Shown: positions 27,613 through 35,927 of the stretch, piece by piece
How the letters are laid out: each line of letters begins with the position of its first letter
How positions within the stretch are numbered: position 1 is the first letter of the stretch
Assembly: GCA_965216845.1 (NCBI GenBank)
Contig: OZ244200.1
Span: 2,790,001 to 2,854,000 of the forward strand
Direction: 5' to 3'
DNA: 64,000 bases
Source of the DNA: Panacagrimonas sp965216845
GTDB taxonomy: Bacteria > Pseudomonadota > Gammaproteobacteria > Nevskiales > Nevskiaceae
Made by a program: the position numbers and the translations under genes
Notes under the pieces: model-generated
Database searches by the model: none
The model's input: the letters and a program-made list of their open reading frames with translations, nothing else
Told to the model about the DNA's origin: nothing

Positions 27613-27641
27613 ATTATATACTCTAGGGGGTACCTTATCAA
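27613..27641 (-). promoter_or_regulatory. Persulfide dioxygenase promoter with CsoR-type operator in the spacer
   Basis: On the minus strand TTGATA (27636-27641) and a perfect TATAAT (27613-27618) are 17 bp apart. The spacer contains TACCCCCTAGAGTATA (27617-27632), an A/T-flanked C-tract like those bound by CsoR/CstR-family repressors. Repressor binding would directly occlude RNA polymerase. Related sites lie at 28769 and 28857. Confidence 0.8.
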
Positions 27642-27775
27642 GCGCGCCACGTCGCGCGCGGCCAGGCGCTGATCGGCTGCGTTTTCACATCACACGGGTC
27701 CTTGACGATGTCGGCAATGAACCGGCGGCGCGGCATGATCCCGGTCCGCCGCTCCAACGACAAGCCGGTTTCTGC

Positions 27776-28231
27776 TCAGGACGTCGAAGCAACCGCCTTT
27801 GCTGACGGCGGCGGCGGTGGCAGCCATTGGTTGATCCGATCCGCCAGCCACATGCCGGCCATCATCGCCAGCACGAAAGCGATCACCAGGGGCGAGCCGC
27901 TGGACAAACTGGCGATTGCCGGGCCGGGGCAAAAGCCCGCAATGCCCCAACCCACGCCGAACAAGGTCGCGCCAGCCAGCAGGCGAACATCCAGATCCGT
28001 TCGGGTCGGGCGGAAAAAGCGTGCCTCCAGCAGCGGTTTTTCGCTTTTGCCCAGCAGCTGGAAACTGGGAACGGTAATACACAGCGCCGCACCCATCACA
28101 AAGGCCAGTGACGGATCCCAGGCCCCCGCAAGATCCAGAAAACCGATCACCTTGGCGGGGTCGGTCATTCCACCAATGCTCAGGCCGGCGCCGAACAACA
28201 GGCCGGAAATCAACGCGGTCAATCCTTTCAT
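27776..28231 (-). CDS. pmpB: YeeE/YedE-family sulfur transporter, second half (PmpB-like)
   Basis: A 151-residue membrane protein with about four hydrophobic segments. It matches the C-terminal half of YeeE/YedE transporters: GLSIGGMTDPAKVIGFLDLA and GIAGFCPGPAIASLSSG. The Cys in GFCPGPA is the conserved thiosulfate/sulfane-sulfur contact. The start MKGLTALISG at 28231 lies 2 bp after the partner's stop, so the two halves are made together. They are expected to form one sulfur-compound channel. It ends in a proline run, WLPPPPPSAKA. Confidence 0.88.
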   Translation of the reverse strand: MKGLTALISGLLFGAGLSIGGMTDPAKVIGFLDLAGAWDPSLAFVMGAALCITVPSFQLLGKSEKPLLEARFFRPTRTDLDVRLLAGATLFGVGWGIAGFCPGPAIASLSSGSPLVIAFVLAMMAGMWLADRINQWLPPPPPSAKAVASTS

Positions 28232-28233
28232 GA

Positions 28234-28674
28234 TCAGCCCCCCAGCAAGTGACGAACCAGGAATACGGTCACGAAACCACCAGTCATGAACGTGACGGTG
28301 GCAATCAGCGACCGCCTGGACAAGCGCGCAATTCCGCATACCCCGTGACCGGAGGTACAACCACTCCCCAAGCGAGTTCCGACACCGACGATCAGACCCG
28401 CCACAATCATTCCCGGAAGCGAGACCTGCATCGCCGCGCTGACCATTTGCGGCTGCGCCAAGCCGACGATGAAGGCGCCACCGATCAGGCCCACCAGAAA
28501 CAGAATCCGCCATGGGGCATCCGATGCATCACGGCTGAACAACAGGCCACCAAAAATGCCACTGATGCCAGCGATGCGGCCGATGAGCCCGTACATCAAC
28601 ACGGCGGCGATGCCGATCATGGCGCCGCCGATGGCGGCCAAGGTCCACGATTGTGGGTTTACCAATACTTCCAC
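28234..28674 (-). CDS. pmpA: YeeE/YedE-family sulfur transporter, first half (PmpA-like)
   Basis: A 146-residue membrane protein with about four hydrophobic segments. GVGTRLGSGCTSGHGVCGIA carries the two conserved Cys and His of the sulfur-transport motif. Split PmpA/PmpB pairs are often found beside persulfide dioxygenases and are thought to move sulfane sulfur or thiosulfate. It is divergent from the CsoR-family repressor. A candidate operator lies about 95 bp upstream of its start. Confidence 0.9.
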   Translation of the reverse strand: MEVLVNPQSWTLAAIGGAMIGIAAVLMYGLIGRIAGISGIFGGLLFSRDASDAPWRILFLVGLIGGAFIVGLAQPQMVSAAMQVSLPGMIVAGLIVGVGTRLGSGCTSGHGVCGIARLSRRSLIATVTFMTGGFVTVFLVRHLLGG

Positions 28675-28768
28675 CTTGCTGCTCCTTCAATACGCCAGGT
28701 CTTGACCCTGATCCGAAAAACCGTCTTGAACCCGAATGACAAGCGCCGCGCCGAAAAGCTTCTAAACA

Positions 28769-28784
28769 TATCTCCGTAGAGTAT
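28769..28784. promoter_or_regulatory. Candidate operator upstream of pmpA
   Basis: TATCTCCGTAGAGTAT on the plus strand matches 13 of 16 positions of the persulfide dioxygenase operator TACCCCCTAGAGTATA. Promoter hexamers nearby on the minus strand are weak (TATGTT), so the exact promoter is unclear. Confidence 0.45.
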
Positions 28785-28856
28785 GAGCATTGAGCATAAA
28801 GCTCCCGCAAAATAGCGTCTGGACACCGCAGGTCGTCTCTCGGCTTTTTCCAAGGG

Positions 28857-28874
28857 TACTATATGGGGTATATT
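28857..28874 (+). promoter_or_regulatory. Candidate operator and -10 of the CsoR-family gene
   Basis: TACTATATGGGGTATA, read on the other strand, is TATACCCCATATAGTA, the same A/T-flanked C-tract design as the site at 27617-27632. TATATT (28869-28874) overlaps its end and can serve as -10. The -35 is weak. This placement also shows that an ATG at 28863 cannot be the start of the repressor. Confidence 0.6.
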
Positions 28875-28925
28875 GCGAAAAGTAGTGCAGCTCGTTCCGG
28901 GGTCGCGAAAAAGGAGCGAAAGACC

Positions 28926-29213
28926 GTGAACACTTCAAAAATCATTCCGCTGGAAAGACCACATCAGCAGGACGTCATGCACCGCCTGCGCCGAGTCGAA
29001 GGCCAGATTCGCGGCGTACTCGGCATGATGGAAAAAGAGGAACCCTGCGACGCCATTGCGCAACAGCTTGCGGCGGCACGCAAAGCGCTGGACCGTGCCT
29101 TTTACGAGATGATGGCCTGCAGCCTGAAGACGGAAATCATCCAAGCGCAGGACAACCAGGAGCTTTGCGAACGCATCACCGAGAAAACCAGGCTGCTCGC
29201 CAAGTACGCCTGA
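28926..29213 (+). CDS. CsoR/FrmR-family (DUF156) repressor, probable sulfane-sulfur sensor
   Basis: A small all-helical tetrameric DNA-binding repressor of 95 residues. HRLRRVEGQIRGVLGMM is the family signature. Cys41 (EEPCDAIAQQ) is the conserved first thiol. The position of the FrmR His is Ser66 and the second copper Cys of CsoR is Glu70, so it is not a copper sensor. Cys65 sits one residue before, and Cys81 is extra. I chose GTG at 28926, which has AAGGAG ten bases upstream. An ATG at 28863 would lie within the promoter. Divergent from pmpAB, it likely senses persulfide and represses pmpAB and the dioxygenase. Confidence 0.85.
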   Translation: MNTSKIIPLERPHQQDVMHRLRRVEGQIRGVLGMMEKEEPCDAIAQQLAAARKALDRAFYEMMACSLKTEIIQAQDNQELCERITEKTRLLAKYA

Positions 29214-29220
29214 GCTTTTT

Positions 29221-30072
29221 TCAGCGCGTGCATTGGTGGTGGTGACACTGCCCAGCGCTGGCGCCGCCGGTTTTCAGCAATCCCCAATCATCGAACTGGG
29301 CGAAATCGACGGGTCGTTTTTCGGTAAACGCGCTGACCCCTTCCTGGCATTGTGGCGATTGCGCCAGCGCCACGATGGACTCTCGCTCCAGCCGGCGATG
29401 CTCGCCGACGTCATGCCGACCGGCACTGTGCATCAATTCACGCACTTTCAAGATCGCGTTTCTGGGTGACGCCGCCAGACGCAACGCGGCTTGAGTGGCT
29501 TCCTGCATCAGCTGATCATCGTCCACGCAGCGCCAAATCAACCCCCATTGCTCGGCCTGCTCGGCATTGAACTTGTCGCCCAACATCGCCACCGCCTTGG
29601 CGCGGGCGGTACCGATCATGTGCGGCAAATACCAGGTCGAACCCATATCCGGCGTCAAGCCCAACTTCGGCACAAACGGCAACAGGAACCGGGCGGACTT
29701 TGCCGCCAGCGTGATGTCGGCCTGCAACGCAAAGCCAAGGCCGCCACCGGCGATCACGCCATTGATGGCACACACCACCGGTATCTTGACCTCATACAGC
29801 GAACATCCGCCGATGTAATGCAGGCTCAACATGCGGTCAATGGCGTGGGAAACCGATTCCTGCGCCAGCAGATCCGGCAGGTCCGCGCCGGCGCTGAACG
29901 AGCCGTCCGATCCGGTCAGAATCAGGGCGCGAATCTCCGCGTCTGATTCGATTTGCCGCAAGGCGCCACTCAATTCTTCCGCCATCTGAAAATTGATGGC
30001 GTTGCGCGCCTGCGGCCGATTCAGACGAACAATGGCAATCGGCGCCTGCCGTTGAATACGGATGGTTTCCAT
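29221..30072 (-). CDS. Enoyl-CoA hydratase/isomerase family protein
   Basis: A crotonase-fold enzyme of 283 residues. ALILTGSDGSFSAGADLPDL and NGVIAGGGLGFALQADITLA form the oxyanion hole. LGLTPDMGSTWYLPHMIG has an Asp where hydratases have the second catalytic Glu, so the reaction may be isomerisation or another crotonase reaction. The C-terminus ends with an odd His/Cys-rich GQCHHHQCTR. GAGG precedes the ATG. It is convergent with the sulfur repressor (8-bp gap). Confidence 0.85.
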   Translation of the reverse strand: METIRIQRQAPIAIVRLNRPQARNAINFQMAEELSGALRQIESDAEIRALILTGSDGSFSAGADLPDLLAQESVSHAIDRMLSLHYIGGCSLYEVKIPVVCAINGVIAGGGLGFALQADITLAAKSARFLLPFVPKLGLTPDMGSTWYLPHMIGTARAKAVAMLGDKFNAEQAEQWGLIWRCVDDDQLMQEATQAALRLAASPRNAILKVRELMHSAGRHDVGEHRRLERESIVALAQSPQCQEGVSAFTEKRPVDFAQFDDWGLLKTGGASAGQCHHHQCTR

Positions 30073-30370
30073 TTCTTACCTCAACACCTGGTGGTTCGAC
30101 CCAGTCCGACGCAGCCTGCGCAGGATCAAGTCTTGATGCTCCCGCAGCAACCTTGACTCGGCAAGCGCCGTTGCTGGTCAAAAGACTGGGTGTCGACCCC
30201 CCGCCCATGCCACCGACGGCCACAGCGCGTCAGCGGCCTTGCCGGCGCATGCCAGTTGTCTGCGCAGCGTCAATGCTGGTGTCACTTTCGCCAAAGCGGC
30301 CGTGGAAATGCGCGCCTGGCCGATCCGCCGTGATTTCGACGGTGGCGGCAATGATGCGGCGTGGCGCAGC

Positions 30371-31321
30371 TCAAGTCGCCAGCGGCGCTGTGGCCGGATC
30401 AAATTCCGGAACCGCCTGCTTGAGCACTTCCCAATAACCCTTGGTCAGGGTTTGCGGATGTTGATCGTAAAAACCCTTCGCTACCAGCTTGCGGTGAAAG
30501 TCCTTCAAGCGATAACCCGGCACGCTGGCGGCAAAATGATGCTCGGCGTGGTAATTGAGGTGGTTGGGGCAGATCAGCAAACACTCCAGCGGGTTGGCGA
30601 GGATGGTGCGGGTATGCCGTCGCGGATCGGGGTCGAACAGACCAGCCACTGCGCCGTGCTCGGCCACCTGCCGCAAGCGGGCCACCAGAGAATAGGTGGT
30701 GATGTAGGCCAGCATCCATAATAGATACAGCTCACCAACGCCAAACGCCACCAACACGCCCAACAGGACCAGATTGGCCAGCAAGCCCTTGCCGGCGGGA
30801 TAGTGTTCGCCATCACGCATCATCATGTTGCGGGAGCGACCGAAAAAGATGCCACGCAGATTACGGATGCCGGTCTGCCCGGTCAGGTCACGAATCACCT
30901 TGCGCCGGAAGCTGGCCTTGCTCACGGGGTAGCTTCGATAGTTCGGAAGGTCCGGGTCAGCGTCCGTGCCCGCCATCTTGTGATGCTCCCGGTGCGAGGC
31001 GCCGTAGGCATCGCAATCGCCAAGAATGGGATAGGCGCAAAGCCATTGGCCCAGCCAGCGATTCAACGCCTGGGTCTTGAAAAAGGTTTTGTGCCCCGCC
31101 TCGTGCATCAGCCCGGCCAGGCCCATTTGCCGACCGCCCAGCAAAATGACCGCCACGATGATGGTCACCGGGTTGGTCCACACCGACACCATCCAGAAGG
31201 TCGCGGCAATCATTGCCCAGTTCAGCAGCAGAACACGCCCGGCGTGCCAGTCACTGCGTTGTGTGAACTGAGCGATTTCCTCTCGACTGAGCCAGTCGCT
31301 GATTTTCGTTGGCATTTCCAT
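30371..31321 (-). CDS. Membrane fatty acid desaturase family protein
   Basis: A 316-residue integral membrane di-iron enzyme. It has all three histidine clusters: HEAGHKTF, HREHHKMAG and HAEHHFAASVP. Two hydrophobic pairs surround them. The best family fit is the FA_desaturase superfamily; members introduce double bonds or hydroxyl groups in acyl chains or sterol/carotenoid-like substrates. The substrate is not decidable. The start is ATG at 31321 or 31315; upstream GTG is less likely. It stands alone with 298 bp downstream and 396 bp upstream that hold no gene. Confidence 0.85.
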   Translation of the reverse strand: MEMPTKISDWLSREEIAQFTQRSDWHAGRVLLLNWAMIAATFWMVSVWTNPVTIIVAVILLGGRQMGLAGLMHEAGHKTFFKTQALNRWLGQWLCAYPILGDCDAYGASHREHHKMAGTDADPDLPNYRSYPVSKASFRRKVIRDLTGQTGIRNLRGIFFGRSRNMMMRDGEHYPAGKGLLANLVLLGVLVAFGVGELYLLWMLAYITTYSLVARLRQVAEHGAVAGLFDPDPRRHTRTILANPLECLLICPNHLNYHAEHHFAASVPGYRLKDFHRKLVAKGFYDQHPQTLTKGYWEVLKQAVPEFDPATAPLAT

Positions 31322-31717
31322 CACAACCCGGTCGCCAGCTTCCGAACCCTGATCATACGCCCTTCCACGGCGTCATTGCACTTGCCGGCTTGCGCCCGCT
31401 TGACCCGTTCACGCGGCGGCGTTGGCTCTTGGCATCGCCGCCTCGGCGGGAATCGGCTTGCGGTCATACATGCCGATGGTTCAACCGCACACCCGCAACC
31501 GGCTGCGTGCCCTGAACAACCCCCGGCGCCGAACTCAAACCCTTGACTGGCAGAACGAATGACCAACGCGCCTGGGCGGTCGCGCTGATGGCGCTCCGTC
31601 AATCACGGCGCCGGCACCTCGCCCGCAAGGCCGGTGACGCGGGCAAAAGCATGATGTTGCCACGGCCCTGCCCACGCTCGAAGCGCGCCCGACACGCGCC
31701 TTCGAGCCGGTCTCGAC
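31322..31717. other. Gene-free region between desaturase and wax synthase genes
   Basis: 396 bp. I find no open frame with family support, no RNA gene and no clear terminator or promoter motif. Base composition is like the flanks. It should contain the promoter for the desaturase gene, which reads away to the left. Confidence 0.4.
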
Positions 31718-33085
31718 TCAGGCGGCTTTCTCCAGCGCCGCCAACTCATTCTCCAAATGCTCCAGCAAGCGCTGCACATGTGGCAGCGTCTTGCGGCAGG
31801 CGATCAAACCGAAATCGACGAAGTCGTGCCGACTGATGAGGGTGAAGTTCAAAGCGATGCCGTCGGTAACAATGGACACTGGATACATGCCGGTGAGCTT
31901 GCAACCCTGCCAGTACAAGTCGCGTCGCGGGCCGGGCACGTGGGAAATCACCGTATTGAACGCGGTGTTGCGACCCATGCCGCTGACCATGCTGAGCACC
32001 CCCGGCATCAGAAACGCGGCGCCAAAGGCGGCGATCTGGCCGGGACTGAGTTGGCTCAGTCGCGCTTTGTTGTAGTCCATGCAGTTCTTGATGACCTGCA
32101 ACCGCCGAGCTGCGTCATCCACATCCGTGGCCAGACTCGAAAGCGCGAACGCCACCTGATTGCCCGACTCGCTGTCATCACGTCGCAAGGAAACCGGCAC
32201 CGCCGCCACCAAGGGCCGGTCCGGCAATTCGTTCAACTCCCCAAGGTAGGCACGCAGGGCGCCGCCCACCATACCCATGATGACGTCGTTGGCGGTGGCA
32301 CCGAATCGCTTGGCCACGCCCTTGATGCGAGCGGTGGCATAGGACTGCGCCGCGAAACGCCGCGAACCGGTGATCTTCTGATTCAGGATGCAGCGCGGCG
32401 CCTGCACGCTGTGGACCAGATCCGGATGCTTGTGGCGTAAATCGGCCCAGGTGTCCTTGAAGGCCTTGGCCAGGCCCGGAAACGCCCGCACGCCCTCGCC
32501 GGCCAGGGCCCGCATGGCGTCCATGCTGCTGGCCGAGGGGTTGGGAATCGGCAGCGCCGACTGCCTGGACTTGCGGGTTTTGACTTCCCAGGGTGGCGGC
32601 ATTTGCATGGACTGCGCCATGTCCGGCGACATGGATTTCATCATCAGCCGCATGCCGGCTACGCCGTCCACCAGCGCGTGGTGAATCTTGGAGTAGGTCG
32701 CGATACGACCGTCTTCCAGGCCTTCGATCAAATAAGTGCGCCACAAGGGATAGGCGCGATCCAGGTGCGCGCTGTGCACGCGCGAGGCCATGGTCAGCAG
32801 TTCACGAATCCGCCCCGGGCTGGGCAAGGCCAGATGCACGAAATGGTGGGCGATGTCGAAGTGGTTATCGTCCGCCCAGTACCGCACGCCCACCTTGTTC
32901 TCCAGGCGCCGGTTGAAAGGTGATGCAGCCTGCGTGGACCTTCGCAGACGCTCCGCCAGCTCGGCAACAAAGTTCGGCCCGGCACCCTCGGGCAGCTCGT
33001 AGAGCATCAGGGCACCGACATGCAGCGGCTGATGACGCCGCTCCAGCATCAGGAACAGGCTATCCAGCGGCGTCAATCGTCTCAC
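31718..33085 (-). CDS. Wax ester synthase / acyl-CoA:diacylglycerol acyltransferase (WS/DGAT)
   Basis: Makes storage wax esters and/or triacylglycerol from acyl-CoA and a fatty alcohol or diacylglycerol. It has 455 residues. RRLTPLDSLFLMLERRHQPL is the standard N-terminus, KIHHALVDGVAGM is the HHxxxDG catalytic motif, and NDVIMGMVGGALR with NTVISHVPGPRRDLYW are the other conserved blocks. I chose GTG at 33085 because GGGAGAG stands seven bases before it and the family starts here. Longer starts extend into the intergenic region. It indicates neutral-lipid storage. Confidence 0.95.
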   Translation of the reverse strand: MRRLTPLDSLFLMLERRHQPLHVGALMLYELPEGAGPNFVAELAERLRRSTQAASPFNRRLENKVGVRYWADDNHFDIAHHFVHLALPSPGRIRELLTMASRVHSAHLDRAYPLWRTYLIEGLEDGRIATYSKIHHALVDGVAGMRLMMKSMSPDMAQSMQMPPPWEVKTRKSRQSALPIPNPSASSMDAMRALAGEGVRAFPGLAKAFKDTWADLRHKHPDLVHSVQAPRCILNQKITGSRRFAAQSYATARIKGVAKRFGATANDVIMGMVGGALRAYLGELNELPDRPLVAAVPVSLRRDDSESGNQVAFALSSLATDVDDAARRLQVIKNCMDYNKARLSQLSPGQIAAFGAAFLMPGVLSMVSGMGRNTAFNTVISHVPGPRRDLYWQGCKLTGMYPVSIVTDGIALNFTLISRHDFVDFGLIACRKTLPHVQRLLEHLENELAALEKAA

Positions 33086-33275
33086 GGCTCTCTCCCATTG
33101 AACGGATGGGTGCATCGTACAGCGGCGGACTCCCGGCACACCAATGGGGAGCCTCGACGCTAATGAACCGCAGTTTGCAAAGTGCGTGCCAAGGCCTCCC
33201 ACGGCAGGCGAATCAAGCGCAAAACCGATGGGTTAAGCTCGCCCCCCTTTTGGGTCAGGGCAACAGGCACCGCCA

Positions 33276-34760
33276 ATGAAGTTTGAGGAATACCGTGCGC
33301 AGGATGCGCTGGGCCTGGCCAAATTGATCGCCGACCAGCAGGTTAGCGCGGCGGAGCTGCTGGAATGCGCGATTGCGCGCGCCGAGGCCGTCAATCCCAA
33401 GCTCAACGCCATTGTGCGACCGCTCTACGCACTGGGTCGCGAACGCGCAAGGCAATCGCTCAACGGCCCCTTGGCTGGCGTCCCTTTCCTGCTCAAGGAT
33501 CTGATGGCGGATCTGGCGGGCGAGCCGACCAGCGGCGGTTCGCGCTTTTTTGCCGATTATGTGCCCGAGCAGGACAGCGAACTGGTCGCGCGTTACAAGA
33601 AAGCCGGCCTGGTCATCTTCGGCAAAACCAATACGCCGGAGCTGGGCCTGACGCCGTTTACCGAACCCGAGCTGTTCGGCCCGGCGCACAACCCCTGGAA
33701 CCTGGACTACACCCCTGGCGGCTCCAGCGGCGGTTCCGGCGCGGCCATCGCCGCCGGCATCGTGCCGGCCGCCAATGGTGGCGACGGCGGCGGCTCCATC
33801 CGCATTCCCGCCGCCTGTTGTGGTCTGGTGGGCCTGAAGCCGACGCGCGGACGCATTCCAACCGGACCCTTGCGCGGCGACTTCTGGTACGGCAGCGCAA
33901 CCGAACATGTATTGACCCGCAGCGTGCGCGATACCGCCGCCTTGCTCGACGCCACCGAAGGCGCGGATGCCGGTTCGCCCTACTTCACCGCACCGCCCGC
34001 TCAACCCTTTCTCAAGCAGCTAAAGCAGGAGACACCCAAGCTGCGCATCGCGTTTTCCGCCAAGCCGATGCTGGGATTGAAGATGGACCCGGCCTGCATC
34101 GACGGCCTGCAGCGCAGCGTCCAATTGCTGCAGGATCTGGGTCACGAGCTGGAAGAAGACGCGCCCCCGGTGGATCGCGAATCTTTCCTGCTGGCGTTCG
34201 CGCAACAGATTGCCGGCGAAACCGCCGCCGAATATCGCGCCGCTTGCCAAGTGCTTGGCAAACGCTTTGATCCGCGTCAGGTGGAGCCGTTCACCATGGC
34301 GCAGATTCGCGTCGGTCGGGCGCTTAGCGCTGAAGCGCTCGGTGTCGCGCGCCGGATCCTGGCGCTGGCAACGCGTCAGATTGGCCAGTTCTTTGAAAAA
34401 TATGACGTCTTGCTGACGCCGACTCTGGGCATGCGGCCGTTCAAGATCGGCGCCCTGCAGCCGCAAGGCCTGGACGCCTTCAAATTGCAGCTGATCAACA
34501 AGCTGCCCTTGGGCACCCTGGGCAAACGGCCAACCGAGATGCTGACGCTGGCGGAAAAAATCTTTGAGTGGATTCCGAATACGCCGGTGTTCAACGTCAC
34601 CGGCCAACCGTCCATCTCCCTGCCGCTGCATCAGTCCGAGGAAGGATTGCCCATCGGCATGATGTTCACCGCGCGTTTTGGTGATGATGCGACCTTGCTA
34701 AAACTGTCCGCACAACTGGAACAGGCGCAGCCGTGGTTTGCGCGGGTGCCCGAGCTGTAA
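33276..34760 (+). CDS. Amidase signature family hydrolase
   Basis: A 494-residue amidase. The Ser-cisSer-Lys triad is visible: Lys in FLLKDLMADL (near 74), Ser in GGSSGGSGAAIAAGIVPAAN and Ser in GDGGGSIRIPAACCG. Homologues hydrolyse aliphatic or aromatic amides, aryl-acylamides or 6-aminohexanoate dimers. It is not GatA: no gatB or gatC lies nearby and the C-terminus differs. It is divergent from the wax synthase, 190 bp apart. The substrate is unknown. Confidence 0.92.
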   Translation: MKFEEYRAQDALGLAKLIADQQVSAAELLECAIARAEAVNPKLNAIVRPLYALGRERARQSLNGPLAGVPFLLKDLMADLAGEPTSGGSRFFADYVPEQDSELVARYKKAGLVIFGKTNTPELGLTPFTEPELFGPAHNPWNLDYTPGGSSGGSGAAIAAGIVPAANGGDGGGSIRIPAACCGLVGLKPTRGRIPTGPLRGDFWYGSATEHVLTRSVRDTAALLDATEGADAGSPYFTAPPAQPFLKQLKQETPKLRIAFSAKPMLGLKMDPACIDGLQRSVQLLQDLGHELEEDAPPVDRESFLLAFAQQIAGETAAEYRAACQVLGKRFDPRQVEPFTMAQIRVGRALSAEALGVARRILALATRQIGQFFEKYDVLLTPTLGMRPFKIGALQPQGLDAFKLQLINKLPLGTLGKRPTEMLTLAEKIFEWIPNTPVFNVTGQPSISLPLHQSEEGLPIGMMFTARFGDDATLLKLSAQLEQAQPWFARVPEL

Positions 34761-34800
34761 CAATACAGGCCCTGGAAAACGCGGCGAACCCAGGCCGTAG

Positions 34801-34861
34801 GGCGGCCCACGGCCGCCGGGATCGGTTGGGGAACAACCTTGGTTGGCGGGCATGGCCCGCC
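34801..34861. repeat. REP-like doublet of GC hairpins
   Basis: Two short perfect palindromes follow the amidase gene: GGCGGCC-CAC-GGCCGCC (34801-34817) and GGCGGGC-ATG-GCCCGCC (34845-34861), the first preceded by GTAG. The arrangement looks like REP sequences or a bidirectional transcription stop between convergent genes. Confidence 0.5.
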
Positions 34862-34923
34862 CTGCACTGGATGGCGCCAAGCCGAACACGCAAAGCCGTG
34901 GTTTGATCAGGCGCTCAATACCG

Positions 34924-35898
34924 TCAGGTGAGCAATACCGCCTTGCCGGTGATCTTGCGTTCCATCATGTCGCGCAGCGCCTGCGCGGCCTTGGCCAGCG
35001 GATATTCCTTCGACACCACCGGCTTGAGTTGACCCCGGTTGAACCAGTCGTAGAGACGCTGCACGTTCTGCGCCTGCGCCACCGGCTCGCGATGGACGAA
35101 GTCACCCCAGAACACCCCCATCGCCGACGCGCCCTTGAGCAGCAGGCGGTTGAGCGCAATCTCCGGAATCTGACCGGCAGCGAATCCAACCACCAGGAAG
35201 CGACCATTCCAGTTGATGCAGGAAAAGCACTGTTGCGCCAGATCGCCGCCCACCGGATCGATGATCACGTCCGCGCCCTTGCCTCCGGTGAGTTGCTTCA
35301 CCGCGTCCTTGAGCGAACCGTCCGCGTAATTGACCAACTCATCGGCGCCCTGCGCCTTGCACAACGCCAGCTTTTCATCTGAGGAAGCAGCGGCGATCAC
35401 GCGGGCGCCCATCAGTTTTCCGACCTGCACCGCCGCCAGCCCCACGCCACCGGCGGCGCCCAACACCAGTAGCGTCTCACCAGACTGCAGCTTTGCGCGC
35501 TGCTCCAGCGCGTGCATCACCGTGCCGTAAACCAGATGAAAGCCGGCCGCGACGCTGGCGCTCATCTCATTGGGCACCGGCACGCAAGCCACGGCCGGCG
35601 CCACCACTTCTTCGGCAAACGCACCCTGCATGCACAGGGCGGCAACGCGGTCCCCGGGCTGCCATTGCTTGACGCGCTCGCCGATCTCCACGATGCGGCC
35701 GCTGACCTCGGCACCGGGAGTAAACGGCGGTTTGCCCTTGAACTGATACAGATCCTGAATGATCAGCACGTCGGGAAAATTCATGCCGGCGGCTTCCACC
35801 TGGATGCGCACCTCATCCGGCCCCGGCTTGGGTGACGGCAGTTCCTCGAACACCAGTTTTTCAGGTGGCCCAAATTCCTTGCAGACAATAGCTTTCAT
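34924..35898 (-). CDS. NADPH:quinone oxidoreductase family (zinc-free MDR)
   Basis: A 324-residue medium-chain dehydrogenase/reductase. The catalytic GroES-like domain has EAAGMNFPDVLIIQDLYQ and GAEVSGRIVEIG. The Rossmann domain has LLVLGAAGGVGLAAVQVGKL, the AAGGVG form typical of zinc-independent quinone reductases. IIDPVGGDLAQQC is also typical. It reduces quinones or enoyl/enone substrates with NADPH. AGGA stands eight bases before the ATG. It runs in the same direction as desT ahead of it, with a 29-bp gap, so may be co-transcribed. Confidence 0.92.
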   Translation of the reverse strand: MKAIVCKEFGPPEKLVFEELPSPKPGPDEVRIQVEAAGMNFPDVLIIQDLYQFKGKPPFTPGAEVSGRIVEIGERVKQWQPGDRVAALCMQGAFAEEVVAPAVACVPVPNEMSASVAAGFHLVYGTVMHALEQRAKLQSGETLLVLGAAGGVGLAAVQVGKLMGARVIAAASSDEKLALCKAQGADELVNYADGSLKDAVKQLTGGKGADVIIDPVGGDLAQQCFSCINWNGRFLVVGFAAGQIPEIALNRLLLKGASAMGVFWGDFVHREPVAQAQNVQRLYDWFNRGQLKPVVSKEYPLAKAAQALRDMMERKITGKAVLLT

Positions 35899-35927
35899 GT
35901 CGGTGTCCTGGATGCGAGTCGCTCATT

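Noticed and set aside
28863..28925. Earlier ATG for the CsoR-family gene
   Set aside because: It lies inside the -10/operator region; GTG at 28926 has AAGGAG and fits the family length.
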